Position numbers and translations under genes: made by a program. From contig NC_067198.1 of NCBI RefSeq assembly GCF_000699445.3, positions 7,252,801-7,316,800 of the forward strand: 64,000 nucleotides of DNA. The letters are read 5' to 3'. This document shows positions 31,856-44,049 of the stretch, piece after piece (position 1 is the first letter of the stretch; each line of letters starts with the position of its first letter). Source of the DNA: Schistosoma haematobium. Lineage: Eukaryota > Platyhelminthes > Trematoda > Strigeidida > Schistosomatidae. The notes beneath the pieces are model-generated. The model saw only the letters and a list, made by a program, of their open reading frames with translations. It was not told the DNA's origin and made no database searches.

Positions 31856-33049
31856 TACGTTTTTAAACGACAATCGGTTATGTTTTACCTTGTTTTCTAG
31901 ATATCCAAAGCCGAAGTTCGTTTTCATTTAGCTATAATAATTGTTGCTGCCGCCTTTGACTAACTGTTCGCATGTTCGTTCCTAACTGTCCTTTATGATG
32001 TTATCGGCAAAACGGAAGGAAACAATGCGTTTTTTTCAAAATTCTCTTCAGTATTATGGACAACACTATCCCACCAACGAGTCAAACTAATACAGAGTGC
32101 CAAGGAGTAGGGTATATCGGTACTGATTTCGAAAGGACCCAGACTTCCGACAACTATAGATGAAGTCACAGATGCTACCAATCTATTGCAGAGGGTTTGT
32201 TATGAAAAATATGCCATATAGCAGTAATATAGGGGTTGTACTCATTATGCAGTATGTTAAAGCAAGCTTAACATTGATAAGCCGGAAATCTGCTACCAGT
32301 GTGTAGTGTATGTTTGCTGTTTTGGCCATAGAAGGAAGCTGAAAGGTCATAATCAGGGAGTAAGAAGGTAATTAACTGTTTATTAAGCTCACTTTTTTAT
32401 AGATCATATTTCACCACTCGCAAATTTGTGTTTTTTACGGTATGATGTCAAATGGCACCTAATGTGTTCACTCTTACGGTGAAAAGTGCCTGCAAATTTT
32501 CACCTTCATATTCGAATTATTTTTGGACAACTGTCTTACAGTCTGAGTGCTTCGTACGCCCTGGGAGACTAGATTCCTATATTATTCGTAGTTCCAGTAT
32601 AACTTTCTCACGCAGTAAGTTCAAATCAGACACTAGTCTTTCTAAATAAGCCTTTTAAGCTAATATCCGTATTCTCTATTTCAGTTAATCGATGAAGACA
32701 TGTACCACGTGCATCTGCTGTATTCTGCCATTTTACTCCAATTCTAACTGTTATATCTTACTTCTGAAAAATAAAATTGCTATATGCAGCAAATACAGAC
32801 TTATTTGTTTTGATGAAGGTAAAGGGGTTCATGGGATTTTCAGCAGGACCGTATTAATATTCTCACTAAAGAGCTAAGCGAGTGCGTAAACCAGTGTAAG
32901 GTACCATACGGGGTGCATTTTAGTTACTAGTGTCCCATTAGTGCGGGTAGGGGCATTGCTTGCTTGTCATTTGAATTAGAAGCTATAAGATAAGACGCAG
33001 GTACGGTTAGGATGTGTAACGCGTGTCCATCCATCAGCTGAAGTGACAA
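31856..33049. other. No recognised gene; possible small exons
   Basis: Short frames with splice-like borders occur, for example ATG at about 31998 reading MLSAKRKETMRFFQNSLQYY, and 32282-32370 reading KPEICYQCVVYVCCFGHRRK before a GTAATT. I cannot join them into one frame or assign a family. Lying downstream of the promoter-like segment, they might belong to one host transcript. Confidence 0.25.
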
Positions 33050-33052
33050 CCC

Positions 33053-33480
33053 ATGGTGGTTAGAATAAGTTATGAGAGGACTCGAGTATGTAAGTCTTGC
33101 AAGAAAATGACGAAGATATGCACCAAATCACCTTATGAAAAGCGCCTCCAATCACTTAACCTCTACTCATTAGAGTATAGACCTCTTAGAGGTGACCTAA
33201 TGGCTTACAATAACCTTAACACTTCTGGACATCCCCTAAAACACCTACTTAAACTTAGTCCCAGAAACCAGCGACACAACATAGCAGAACGGACCGTAGA
33301 CGCAACTTCTACTCCTTAGTTGTCAAATGCTGGAATCCGCTGCTCGCCAAGCTAGTCCAAGCGACTTCCCAGGAGTCCTTTAAGAGGCAAGTGGATCTAT
33401 TCTTAAGGATAGTATCATACTATGATTTACCGATTTCTCTTTCCTCTTTTATTGTCAACATACCTAGGTTCCTGCCTGGA
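33053..33480 (+). mobile_element. CR1/Jockey-type LINE 3' end fragment
   Basis: The frame 33053-33319 contains SPYEKRLQSLNLYSLEYRPL, then RGDLMAYNNLNTSGHPLKHL, the C-terminal signature of CR1/Jockey RTs. A shifted frame continues QATSQESFKRQVDLFLR to about 33420. It belongs to a different subfamily from the copies at 17.5 and 44 kb. Confidence 0.8.
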
Positions 33481-35090
33481 GGTTTTGGTGACCCCCCGCT
33501 ACTAGACACGGAAGCCTGTTAAGCGAAAGCTTCTATTAAGTCCACAACCATTTGAACACATGAACTAGATGCTGGGAGGCTCGCTTATCACAAGTTTCTT
33601 ACAACGATTAAGTAGATAAAACAAAGTAGCATTAGATTCAAAAATTTATTCAAGAACTTTCATTAAGAATCGAATATCAAACAAAGGTTTAAACCAAGTT
33701 CTCGTTTAAAAGTTGTATTGGTAATGTTAAGCTGCAGTTTTTGTTGTTTTTTTCCAAACGAAAGAGTGAAAGTCAAAAAATACTTGAAGTGGTTGTGAGA
33801 CTAAAATGGAAGTCAAGCATCCTTTTTATAATCTGCTATTCGTTGGGTCTCCCGTAATCAGTTCCATAGGGCCATAGTTCCAAGGGCGAAACAGTTTTTA
33901 GGGTCTGTGAAGGCACTCCTGTTGCATTCTAAATGAAAAAAATAGTGATGAATTTAGTCAGAAATGTGGAATAGATAAATAACCAAATTACATGTTTTTT
34001 TAGCAAAGAATTTATGCAGTTGTGATTTACCTTGAGTTTATGAATATTAGATAAGGTCAGCTACTATTACTTGCGCAAAGCATAACATGGGCTTAGTACC
34101 GTATTGCAATGTTTTTATTATTTTGCTCCCATTTAAGTATTCCCATGCATCTGTGTCTAGTTTAACAGGAAAACATACAAGCAGAGTAAGTGTCTGATAA
34201 ACTAAAAGTCCCAGTTGTCAAAAAGATTCTTAACATTTGTCCACAGCCAGCTGCATTTAATTGAGACACAGAATACTCATGTTCTAAGACTGTATACTGC
34301 TGTTTTGCGGGCAACTAAAAGCTCAGACACTTAGCTATCTTGCTACCGATGTTATTGCTGGGGAAATTGTTTAGTGACAGTTATCATGAAATATGGTCAG
34401 TGATAGATGTACAGTTTAGAAATAAACACCAAACATACTTATCGCTATCTTATAATGTATGACAGCAACAGCATCAAAGGCACGCTTTTTCCTATTTTTA
34501 ATCAGACTGATCTGAATCCGTATACACATTAGAAACAGGCAACTCTACTTACTAAACTGATCTGTTTCGTTACAGGCTTCAGTCACTATACTTAAGTATA
34601 TCATAATTCTTTCAACTAAACTGAATTATACGACAACCACGAACAATAAACTAAGCAATTGTCATAGTTATTGTTTCACTTGCAAAAACATGTTGCTCAA
34701 AGAAGTTAAATGGACATAATTAAGCCGATAAACCCAAAACACGAAATATAGGCCAGTTGAACTTACCTAAGAAAAAAAGAAGGATACATATATACTGCTT
34801 TAAAGCAGTATTCAGTATGAATTCATACTGAAGACAACAGGGAGTTGATCATAGAAACACAGTTTACAGTACAACAAACCTTTCTTCAGTAAAATCATGC
34901 ACTGACAGTCTATCTGGAAACAATCAACTATGTGAATAAACTCACTATGACTTGAGATATCATCTCAGCATGCAATGGACGTACAGTGTAACGCAGTCGG
35001 ACGTGGCGAATAAAAATTAAAAACAGAAAAATTAACTACATAATCTAGTTATTTAATTAAAAATACATTATGAAATGACAAAATCTGTGG
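33481..35090. other. Anonymous AT-rich interval
   Basis: No gene recognised on either strand. The only striking structure is the palindrome pair at 34792-34832. Confidence 0.5.
34792..34832. repeat. Two adjacent perfect palindromes
   Basis: 34792-34811 is a 20-base perfect palindrome (ATACTGCTTTAAAGCAGTAT). It overlaps by one base with a 22-base perfect palindrome at 34811-34832 (TTCAGTATGAATTC and its complement). Both share the arm motif CAGTAT/ATACTG, so alternative pairing between arms is also possible. Confidence 0.9.
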
Positions 35091-36128
35091 TTACTTGAAC
35101 GCACAGATGAACCTGTGCGATACATTAAGTTTACATGGTTGCGTTGCGGATAAGATCACCCTGTCGAAAGCCTTGCTAAAATCGAAGTAAATAATTATCA
35201 CTGACTGACCAACATCTCTTCTCTGGGTAATTTGATCAAAACACTCCAGGTGCGATTTGAAGCATGAGTGTTTAGTCATAAACCCGTATTGGGATGAGCT
35301 AATCGGACTAGCCGAAAGTAAAAATGATAATAGTTGTCTGTGGATGATTTTTTCCATAGTTCTGAATTGCACACACGTCATTATGCTCGTCGTAGCGGTG
35401 TTTTAACTTCCTCAGCTTTCTTCTAAAAGCTTTAAAAGTATTCTGGCTCCTATTAGCATTATAAGCCACATGGCCAATAATCGGAGCAATGCAGTCCAGG
35501 CAATATATCAGGTTGTGGCATAGATTTGAAAGCTCAGTGTCAATATTATTTGTGGCAAAATAAGTTGCTCATGGTAAACATTGAATAAGAGTCTCAGTCC
35601 GTTGCCAGGTTTGTTGATCATAATGTCTGCACTGGTACATCATTAAAGCGTTAAAGTCCAGTTGTATGGCGTTTAAAGGATAAATAATACTCAATACAAC
35701 TCTATGATAGTTCATAAAAAACTCATGACTGATATGCACTGAAATAGAGTCTATTTTGACTGTAAACAATGAATCAAGTATATTATTCCCCCTGGTCGGT
35801 TCTCGGACCTGTTGGACCCATCCACAAATTTCTAGCGTTTCAACTAGCTTGTTATATCGACCTGGTACCAGGGTCGAACCCCTGTGATGATCTTAAAAGT
35901 ATGCGGTTGGTGCGAAACAATGGAAAAGGTGTTTGTTATTAATCCGTCAAACTCAGTGTCCGAATGAGGTGGTCTGTATGTGCATCGCACCAGTAGATAA
36001 TTTCGAGATCCACAGTCTACAGTAACGCAAGTGGAGTTGTCTATAGCATCAAGAGACTTATCCTTAAATTTGCAAGCCTGAATGTCTGAACGTACATAGA
36101 AATTGTACCGCCTCCTAATCCATGACAT
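35091..36128 (-). mobile_element. LINE fragment: endonuclease scrap and RT fingers
   Basis: On the minus strand, 36128-35844 reads RSDIQACKFKDKSLDAIDNS and LLVRCTYRPPHSDTEFDGLI, matching the Y.PP block of CR1/Jockey endonucleases. 35381-35091 reads FRTMEKIIHRQLLSFL, SSSQYGFMTKHSCFKSHLEC and IIIYFDFSKAFDRV, the RT fingers and first catalytic block. The piece stops after this block. Confidence 0.75.
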
Positions 36129-36329
36129 CTATCGGTTCAGAAGAAAACGTAGTTATTTACATACAACGTGTGATCGGATATAGTTTAATTGCACAACGTG
36201 TTTATAGTAAGTACAATGGTTGGATTTACAAGGGATAAAAGCGTTGTAAGATGATTAATTTTGTTGGACAGAGAGCGGGCACTGAACGAAATGATAATAA
36301 ACTAAAAGTTATCACGGTGAAGTTATCAT

Positions 36330-37150
36330 GGTGCTCTAATAATAGACCTAGTCCTGAAATTGCAGTTTTGTCACGGTGTAACTGCCTAATCTATAAGATC
36401 TTACGTGGAAGTCACATCGTTGACTGCACTGACTCATCGTATCGTGAAAATCACCAATCCAAAAAATCGCGCCACCGTCACCATTGTCTTCAGTGAGCTG
36501 ATATCTAACAACAGAGCTTGGACGAAACAGCCGTCCAGTGCTTCCAGATTTTCCATGGTGGTCTAGCTTCAGTTGACTGATGATTTCAACTAGTGAAATT
36601 TCTAAAATCTTCACAAAACCCCTCCTCATAACATTTATTTTTACCCAGGTCAATTTTCTCTTTAGGCATGAAGAGAGCACCTCCACAATTTTAAAGCATC
36701 TAAAACCCTGATATCACCAATGTATATTCAACTAAATTTGTAATACAATAAGCTAGAAACTATTATGTTAATAAGTTAGTTTTGTCTATTATTATCATCA
36801 CTACTATTATTACTGACCAATGCTGTAAAGAATTATAATAAATTTATTTTCACTGTAAATTCAAAAATTTGAAGGAACAGATTACAATCGTATTAACTCA
36901 GATTGTTTAGGCACAAGAAAGGCCACTAACATATACTAACCGCAGCAGCCACCTAGGTTTGTAAATCTGTAAAATTGTGGTCCAATTCGATATTAGTATA
37001 CTTACCTTCGTTACTATAATGATAGACCAAGCCCCATAATTATAGATATGTCATGATGTAACTACCTAATCTATAAGACCTCATATAGAAGTCACGTCAC
37101 AGTCTACACTGACCCGCCCTATCGTAAAATCAGCAATATGTTGTCCAATA
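36330..37150 (+). repeat. Diverged repeat pair (36330-36455 and 37020-37140)
   Basis: Both segments share TGTAACT.CCTAATCTATAAGA, GAAGTCAC and TATCGTGAAAATCA-like sequence in the same orientation and order. They flank about 560 bases of other DNA. Possibly remains of a 5' LINE region duplicated in tandem. Confidence 0.5.
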
Positions 37151-38754
37151 CTTCTGCAGAACACATTTGAGGTGAGTAATGAACAACAAGTTCAATATGA
37201 AAGGTGACAGGTTACGTATAGCTGCAGCGTCTACATGGTCATGCCATGCCATCTCGCTTAATGCTTCACACATTCACCATCTTTGACTTTCCCTAAGTGT
37301 TACATGTTGAGTGTAAACCTTTTCAGTAATTGTATGCTCGACTTCAAAGATCGTGTGGTTAGGAACCAGTACCACTACAAATCCATCAGTCGTTCTAAAT
37401 AAACGTATTTATATGTTCACCTCTGTCTCAGTAACTTAGAACCAGAGAACATTATATATAGGGGCGATTTTCGTGTACAAAATTACTGCTTCTGTGCACA
37501 GTCGAAACATCGTCCTCCGTAGCATAAGCTCACATACTTGACCGAAAGATCATGTCCGCCCGTAGCGAACTTAATCGTGATATTTGCTTACATTGTCGAT
37601 TATTAGCGAAAATTATGACTGTAACGGCTTAGGTTGCTTGGTTAAAAGTTGACCCCAAACAACCAAGCATATCCCAAAACAGTAATGTTCAAGTATTCAT
37701 TCACTTCATTATTCTGTATAGACGTTATATTTCCTATTATCTCATATTGAATGTTGAGAGGCTTTGTTTGTCTGAACAAATAATCCCACGCTCGACTGTG
37801 ACTGCGCCAAGATCGAAATAAAGACTTATTCACTACTTGTCTGGTTTCTTCTATCAATAACACGAGGGTTACCTTCCCAAACAACCAAAAAAGGGGAAAT
37901 AAAGGCGAACAAAGGGTAAATAAAGGGGTAAATGCTTTAGAAGCGGAAGGAAAAGTAAAGAGTAAAACGCGCCAGAATGTCGCCTTTTTCGCCTGTCCGG
38001 GGAAAGTAATGCGGATTTCCCCCCTTTTGCCGCTTTGTCGATAAATAACCGACTTTTCGCCTAAATATCCGCCGTATTGCCTATTTTTCGCCCACGTATA
38101 CGCTTAATTTTCTACTTTTCGCCTAAAGACACACAGAACTGCCTATTTCTGATCCATTGGCATAACCCTGAAGGTCTCCTATGATCGCCTATATTAAAAA
38201 AACCACACTAAAACCTCAAGCCACTGGAAAACGGGTATATTTTCAAATAACTTTATTGTAAAGGAAAAGTGTATTATTGTACAACATTATAGCAGAAGCT
38301 CGAGCACCAATCGTTTTCTATATCCAGTGTAATTGCCAATTCATTGTTATTTGAAAAGATGTACAAAAGATGAAACAGGTGATGTATTATTGATAAGGTG
38401 TGTGCATCTAAAGTTCACTGACATTCAAACACACATTCTCAACACTTCTATAGTTTCCCATGTAAGTATTGAATTAAACTCTTTGACAAAATAATGTTTA
38501 TTAAAATGTAGGTTGAACATCAAAAAAATTGCACGGATTATTCCCCTCAGCCACGTTCGTTCGCCTATTGAGAATTGAAATAGTCGTCCTGTGAATTCAT
38601 AAGTCTAAAAAACAGAAAAAGTTACAATAACATCTGAATGACATGTCTTGGCACAGCCAAATACTTTAGGCTGAACTTAGGGTTATGTCCGTTAACACTG
38701 ATGACTGTAGCTATAGAGCCGTAAGGAAAGTTATCATTTTAAATTAGTAAATAC
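37151..38754. other. Non-coding interval with a purine/pyrimidine-switching tract
   Basis: No gene recognised. Bases 37885-37970 are purine-rich (AAAGGGG, GGAAATAAAGG), then 37975-38165 is pyrimidine-rich on the same strand with several repeats of TTTTCGCC (37983, 38054, 38085, 38118). The motif CCAAACAACCAA occurs at 37652 and again at 37878. Confidence 0.55.
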
Positions 38755-39335
38755 CTGCCCTTCTTTCCTTCTTTTACGCTTTATCACTTTGTCTCTCACG
38801 TCGTGGAAATCACCTTGTGTTGCCTTGCCGTACAGCTTCGCAAGTTCTTCCTCGTTGACAGAGGATGATAAAAAGCGATTTGTTAACACACCTGAGGTTT
38901 AAATACTAAATATGGGTTACTTCGTATGCAGCCGAAAACCGGCATTTTTGAAGTGGTTGTTTCGAAGACGTTCCAAGTAACGTGAAGTTACTGGCAACCT
39001 CAGGTGTCAAGGCGTACGAAAGAACATACTGCATCGAGGTTTTCGGATCATCACCCGATAATCTGGTAACCATTGCCATCTGTAATCGGGACAAATTATT
39101 AAATTAATGTTGATGACTTGCAAATCGGTGCCTGGTTTCTTTCTGCTGCAAACCAGTTTCCGGCATCTGCAGTTCCTCTTCAGATGACAAAGGGAACTGC
39201 TGGCTTGAGAGTCCGCAATCGAATTGATGCGGTTTTTCGCGCTCATTAGACTTTGATAGCAATTGCTTTACATTAATACTCAAATCCGTAATGGCTGAGG
39301 ACATTCTATGCATCATTGTGTACAACCTATTAAAG
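38755..39335 (-). CDS. DUF4806-like protein, three small exons, possibly partial or decayed
   Basis: Exon A complement(39122..39335) reads MHRMSSAITDLSINVKQLLS and ends FPLSSEEELQMPETGLQQKE, then TRHRF. Exon B complement(38921..39079) reads MAMVTRLSGDDPKTSMQYVL and SNFTLLGTSSKQPLQKCRFS, then AAYE. The 42-nt intron between them begins GCAAGT and ends CAG, a GC-AG intron that keeps the frame. The combined pattern (F.L.S.EEL...E..L....R..F followed by a helix-rich block and a F.L.G...K..L motif) resembles DUF4806, a domain of unknown function common in invertebrates. Exon C complement(38755..38891) reads VLTNRFLSSSVNEEELAKLY and ends KRKRRKEGQ before GTATTT, but joins exon B one base out of frame through a 29-nt intron. 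It may be a degrading gene or my exon border is wrong. Confidence 0.5.
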
Positions 39336-39899
39336 CTGAAAAAGTTCACGATGAGGCAGGTGACTTATTGGGCCGCTACTGCACCACCGACTTGCTTACA
39401 TTCTGACGTTGAAGGCGATGTCTCTAATTGTGTTGAACTAGTTCGTAAATATGTAAATAGTAATGAAACGTACTAGGCAATTGACGAGGCGACCTTTTCA
39501 AACAACCGAAATTTCGGATATTGTACGTGGCTATTGCCAGCCTGCATTTCAGCAACATCCATGTCTACTGAATTGTAAAAAAAGTCTTCTTTACGCTGCA
39601 ATACACCTCTAGGAACTAAAAGTAAGACTATTGTACTGACCTCTCAGGCTTCTCAGTGTTCTGCGGCAAGGTGTTTTCATCCGTTGAAGTGTTTTTATGG
39701 CGAGATTCCAGTAATTGTAAGGAAACTGATAAATATTTCGCAGACTGTAAAGAACCTATAGTGATTTATTGTTTCTACGTTTGTTACTTAACTAGTTCGT
39801 GAATGACACTACATTTCATAACAGACCAGTTGTTATCTGTTTGATCGTAGTTTTGCAGGGGGGGTTTCGATCAGGTCCTTTAGAAAAAGGCAGTGTCCC

Positions 39900-40499
39900 T
39901 TGCCGACAATCCACTCCCTGCATGCTATCATAATTTCTTTCTTGATTGGCACGTCAACAATGACGTATTGCTTGTTAGCAGGCCTGACCAGTCGTTTGTT
40001 TTATGTTACAGGCAGAAACTCTGGTTTGAGTTTCTTGGTGGACACTGACGCTGCTCTTAGTATCATCCCTCAAAATAAAACTGAGCTAAGTCGAGGAACA
40101 TCCCCAATTACACTTCAAGCTGCAAATAAAACTAAAATCGCGACATTTGGGCAGAAAACTTTATCTCTAGATTTGGGGTTCAGGAAGCAACTCCCTTGGG
40201 TTTTCAAGGTAGCTGACTTAGATCTGGCAATACTGGGGATGGACTTTCTAGAGAGATACGAATTCCTAGTTGACACTAAGAAACGGTGCTTAACACTGAA
40301 AGAAACTTCGAATTACACAAAAGGCAAAGAAAGTCATATCACATCAATTAAATTGATTCAAACTCCTTCAGTAACAACGGCGAAATTCCAAGATATACTC
40401 GCGGAATTTCCACACATAACTAGACGGAACACACAGCCTTCCAAAACCGAAGGTAAACCGGTGTTTACGAAACCCAGGAGACCAGCTCGAAATCGCTAG
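39900..40499 (+). pseudogene. Gypsy aspartic protease and linker
   Basis: The frame contains LSFLVDTDAALSIIPQNKTE, the protease motif with DTGA altered to DTDA. It keeps the catalytic Asp but loses the invariant Gly. DLAILGMDFLERYEFLVD, the second conserved protease block, follows, then the linker to RT (PVFTKPRRPARNR) and a stop at 40497. It extends upstream of the methionine in frame. Confidence 0.8.
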
Positions 40500-40515
40500 G
40501 GCCGAGTTTGATTAG

Positions 40516-41384
40516 ATGCTACAACTGGGTATTATCCGTCCCTCTGATAGTCAATGGGCATCCCCTTTGCATATGGTCCCAAAGAAGAATGAAGGCGACT
40601 GGCGGCCGCGCGGGGTTTACAGAGCCCTCAACCGTCAAACTGTACCAGATAGGTACCCAATACCGCATATCCAAGATTTCACAAACGGTTTACAGGGTAT
40701 GAACATATTCACTAAAATTGACTTAGTCAGGGCATATCACAATATCCCAGTGGCTGATGAAGATATCCCCAAGACATCTATTACAACACCCTTTGGCTTA
40801 TTCGAGTTTGTACGCATGCCATTCGGCCTGAGAAATGCGGCACAGACATTTCAAAGATTCATAGACAACCTACTTCAAGATATGCCATTTGCGCAGGGGT
40901 ATATAGACGACTTGTTAATTGCCAGCCCCGATTTACAATCACACGAACAGCATGTACAAATAGTGTTGAAAAGACTGGATGAATATGGAATAAACATACA
41001 TCAAAGTGTGTTTTCGGTGTTCAAACTTTAGAATTTCTCGGTCACACAATAAGCCCAGAAGGGATTAAACCGATCAAAAAAGAAGTAGACACCATCAAAC
41101 AATACCCCATACCTAGTTCTCTAACACAACTGAGAAGTTTTCTAGGTCTAATTAACTTTTATCACAGATTCATACCAGGTTGTGCACAATTAATGTAACC
41201 TTTGACAGATTCACTCAAAGGAAAACCAAAAGAATTCAAACTGTCTGCTGACGCCGTCGAAGCTATTAAACAGCTTAAAGATAAACTGGCTCAATCAACT
41301 ACGTTGATGTATCCGAGTTCTCTTTCCCCACTTGCTTTCATGGTGGATGCTTCAGATAAAGCAGTGGGCGGTACCCTTAACTAA
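40516..41384 (+). pseudogene. Gypsy reverse transcriptase
   Basis: 40516-41031 covers [56 protein letters not shown] and the catalytic YIDD ([12 protein letters not shown]). A frameshift at about 41015 moves coding to the next frame ([37 protein letters not shown]). A stop at 41198 interrupts LM*PLTDSL, and 41202-41384 ends with FMVDASDKAVGGTLN and a stop. Confidence 0.85.
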
Positions 41385-42505
41385 CTGGTTAAAAACGCCT
41401 GGAAACCAATTGCTTTCTTCTCGAAAAGACTCGCTCCAGCAGAGACAAGGTATTCTACCTTCGGGCGAGAACTTCTTGCAATCTAACTGACCTTCAAACA
41501 ATTCCAACACATGTTAGAAGGCAAGGAATTTATAGTCTTTACGGATCACAAGCCACTAAGGAATGCAATAAAAGCGAGAGCCGGTAAATACTCACCTCGA
41601 GAAGTCCGACACCCTGACTATATATCACAGTTCACAAGCGATATCCGACACGTCAAAGGTCAGGACAATCAGGCGGCAGATGCTTTATCTGGACTAGAAA
41701 TGAACGTGCTACAGAATTCTACAGTAAACTTCGAGACATTGAGACACGAACAAGAGCAGGATCTAGAATTACAAAACCTACTTAAAACAAACAATTCAAG
41801 TCTAAATCTAAAACAGTTACCATCACCTATCGATGGTATTCTAATCTATTGTGACACGACCAAGGCAATGTCGCGACCTTTCGTTCCCAAAAGTATGCAA
41901 AGTTGATATATAATAACTTTCATTCTTTGTCTCATCCTGGCGCAAAAGCTTCAACTAAACTAATCAATGCCAGATATATATGGCCGAATTTACAAAAGGA
42001 TGTACACAAAAGGGTAAGGGAGTGTTCAGCATGCCAACAATCAAAGGTTAATCGTCACACAAATTCACCCATAGGTGTTTTCTCGCAACCAGATGCACGT
42101 CTTGCCCATGTACATATCGACTTGGTAGGCCCTTTGCTACGTTCGAACGGTTTTCATTATCTGTTTATATGCATAGATCGATTTACCAGATTCCCTATAG
42201 CCATCCTGATAGCGAACATCACAGCGGAAACACTAGCCAAGGTTTTCATGCAGAACTGGGTAACCATTTTTGGTACACCCATAACAATAACGACTGATAG
42301 AGGAGCGCAATTCGAATCCGAACTATTTAATAACTTGGCTAAACTTCTAGGCTCCAATAGGATACGCTGCACTGAATATCATCCTCAGGCTAATGGGATG
42401 GTAGAACGTTTTCACCGTCAGCTAAAAACTGCCCTTATATATCACTCCGTCCTCCATTTGAAAGTCCTTTCAAAGTCGTCACAAGAAAACCTAAATATTT
42501 CATGA
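41385..42505 (+). pseudogene. Gypsy RNase H and integrase with internal deletion
   Basis: RNase H reads PIAFFSKRLAPAETRYSTFG and FTDHKPLRNAIKAR. The integrase zinc finger is SHPGAKASTKLINARYIWPN, then CSACQQSKVNRH, and the core has DLVGPLLRSNG, TTDRGAQFESELF and [18 protein letters not shown]. Immediately after this, at about 42435, the sequence jumps to the C-terminal PPFESPFKV region. About 120 residues of integrase between the two blocks are absent. Confidence 0.85.
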
Positions 42506-42723
42506 TAGAAAGGCATGGAAACATCGGCACAGTAAGTATTGATAGGCTAAAGCCGGCTTATCTAGATCATGAACCACCATACGTGTTGTTAGATCGTTTA
42601 ACTGACAAATCCATTACGGAATCAAAATGCAAAAATGATAAATCTTTACAAATGACTAAAACGGTTGGCTGGGCACATACGATTAGTCAGTCAAGGATGT
42701 TGACAGTTTCGGCTGCAGGATAA
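42502..42723 (+). pseudogene. Gypsy integrase C-terminal tail
   Basis: The frame reads MIERHGNIGTVSIDRLKPAY, then LDHEPPYVLLDRLTDKSITE, equivalent to the YIVEKN...[12 protein letters not shown] tail of the first element. It ends at 42721-42723. No purine tract or LTR follows. Confidence 0.75.
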
Positions 42724-44045
42724 AGTCTAACCACGTAGCTAATCAGACGCTGGATTTACTCAAAAATATTTTTTTTTCATCATTCCGCCTCACCTACAAC
42801 TCCTCAGACCTTTTACCATTGATATATAAGTGTTATGTTAAATATTTTTTAAATACTGGACACATAAGCTAGGTATTTCGTGACGATGGCTGAGGATTTT
42901 AATCAAACTCATCACTGGCAAATACAACGAATTCACAAAGCAACCCAGGCGAGTTTTATAATTTCTTTTTCTGGTTAATTAACTATGTTGTCTGCACTTC
43001 TTATATATCTATATACATTTTTCACGTAGACTGGCTATACATATACACCATATGAACTACTTCTAAAAGTTTTCGGTCGGAGATATGTTTAGTAACTTGA
43101 TACGATCGATGCTACAATTAATAAGTGGTTTTTAGACAAAACATTTTGGATTAAACCATGGTCAAGTACTTATTAAGGTTCTCATCATCTTTTTAGGTAT
43201 AGAAAACTTATGAAATAAGTTAACCAGTTTTCTTGAAGCATGCTTTTTAATGTGATCATATAACCCAGTCTTATTGGCACCACAAATTATTATTAATGGT
43301 CTAGACAAAATTCTGGAAATTAACACTAGCGTTGAAAAAAATTTTATCTCAATAACTTATATTTTTGTTGGCTCAAGTATAACGTAAAATGGAAATCTAC
43401 CAAACTTGTAGTGTTTCTATAGTATTATTATTAATATAAACCAGTGACGTGTACTGTTCCAGTATGGCACTGTGACATATCAATCTGTCCTCGCGTCATG
43501 TTTTCTTCATATCTGAGCGAATTACGGGCAACAAACGTCATATGCAAGGGGGTTTTGTGAACAAGAACGCCGGACCCACACGCATTCGAACCTCTGCCCG
43601 ACTGAATGTTAGACCGTAAGTTTAGCCAATAGACCACATCAGACTGTTGGGGAAATGACAACACTATTTCCTTACACCGATTAATCATTCATGATACTAA
43701 TGAGTAATAGGACTTACATACTTCTTCGGTTCAGACCAATTTGTTACCTGGATGAATTGATGAAACATTGCCTCAATATATCACGCAAACCTACATCAAA
43801 CCAGAAAAGGGTTTTTGACACAAATGCATTTGATCCTCGTACTCTACGTATTTTTTTCCTCTTTAACCGTATATTCTTTTCCGTTATGTGGAGTACTGTT
43901 ATGCACCCTTGGGGCAACGCTTCAGGGGTATCGTCCACTGATGGAGGTTGCGAGCACTTGTAGGTCAAACTGTCGCAAGATGATTGGTGCGTCACATCGA
44001 CAATTTGTGAAAATTTTCAGAAGCGGTCAAATCAAAAGACTTTAG
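42724..44045. other. Anonymous interval with one tRNA-like element
   Basis: No coding gene recognised. It contains the tRNA-like sequence at 43568-43644 and otherwise AT-rich DNA. Confidence 0.5.
43568..43644 (-). repeat. tRNA-like (Pol III promoter) sequence, probable SINE relic
   Basis: The minus strand reads TGGTCTATTGGCTAAAC (A-box-like) and, 37 bases on, GGTTCGAATGC (B box), in a tRNA-sized frame ending GGGTCCGGCG. The acceptor ends do not pair properly and no clear anticodon stem is seen, so a tRNA-derived repeat is more likely than a tRNA gene. Confidence 0.45.
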
Positions 44046-44049
44046 ATTT

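Larger units (their letters stand above)
39840..42723 (+). mobile_element. Second Gypsy lineage (Boudicca/CsRn1-like), LTR-less remnant
   Basis: It reads protease to integrase C-terminus on the plus strand with clear pol order but no gag and no LTR on either side. It is distinct in sequence from the element at 20.76 kb (for example [10 protein letters not shown] against [10 protein letters not shown]), so it is a separate lineage. Several stops, one frameshift in RT and a large internal deletion in the integrase inactivate it. Confidence 0.88.

Noticed and set aside
36348..36686. Minus-strand 112-codon frame as a host gene
   Set aside because: No domain or splice pattern recognised; it overlaps a repeat pair and adjoins a decayed LINE.
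43568..43644. A functional tRNA gene
   Set aside because: A and B boxes are present but acceptor and anticodon stems do not pair convincingly; a SINE-type relic is more likely. The same reasoning applies to 61857-61920 and 63950-64000.
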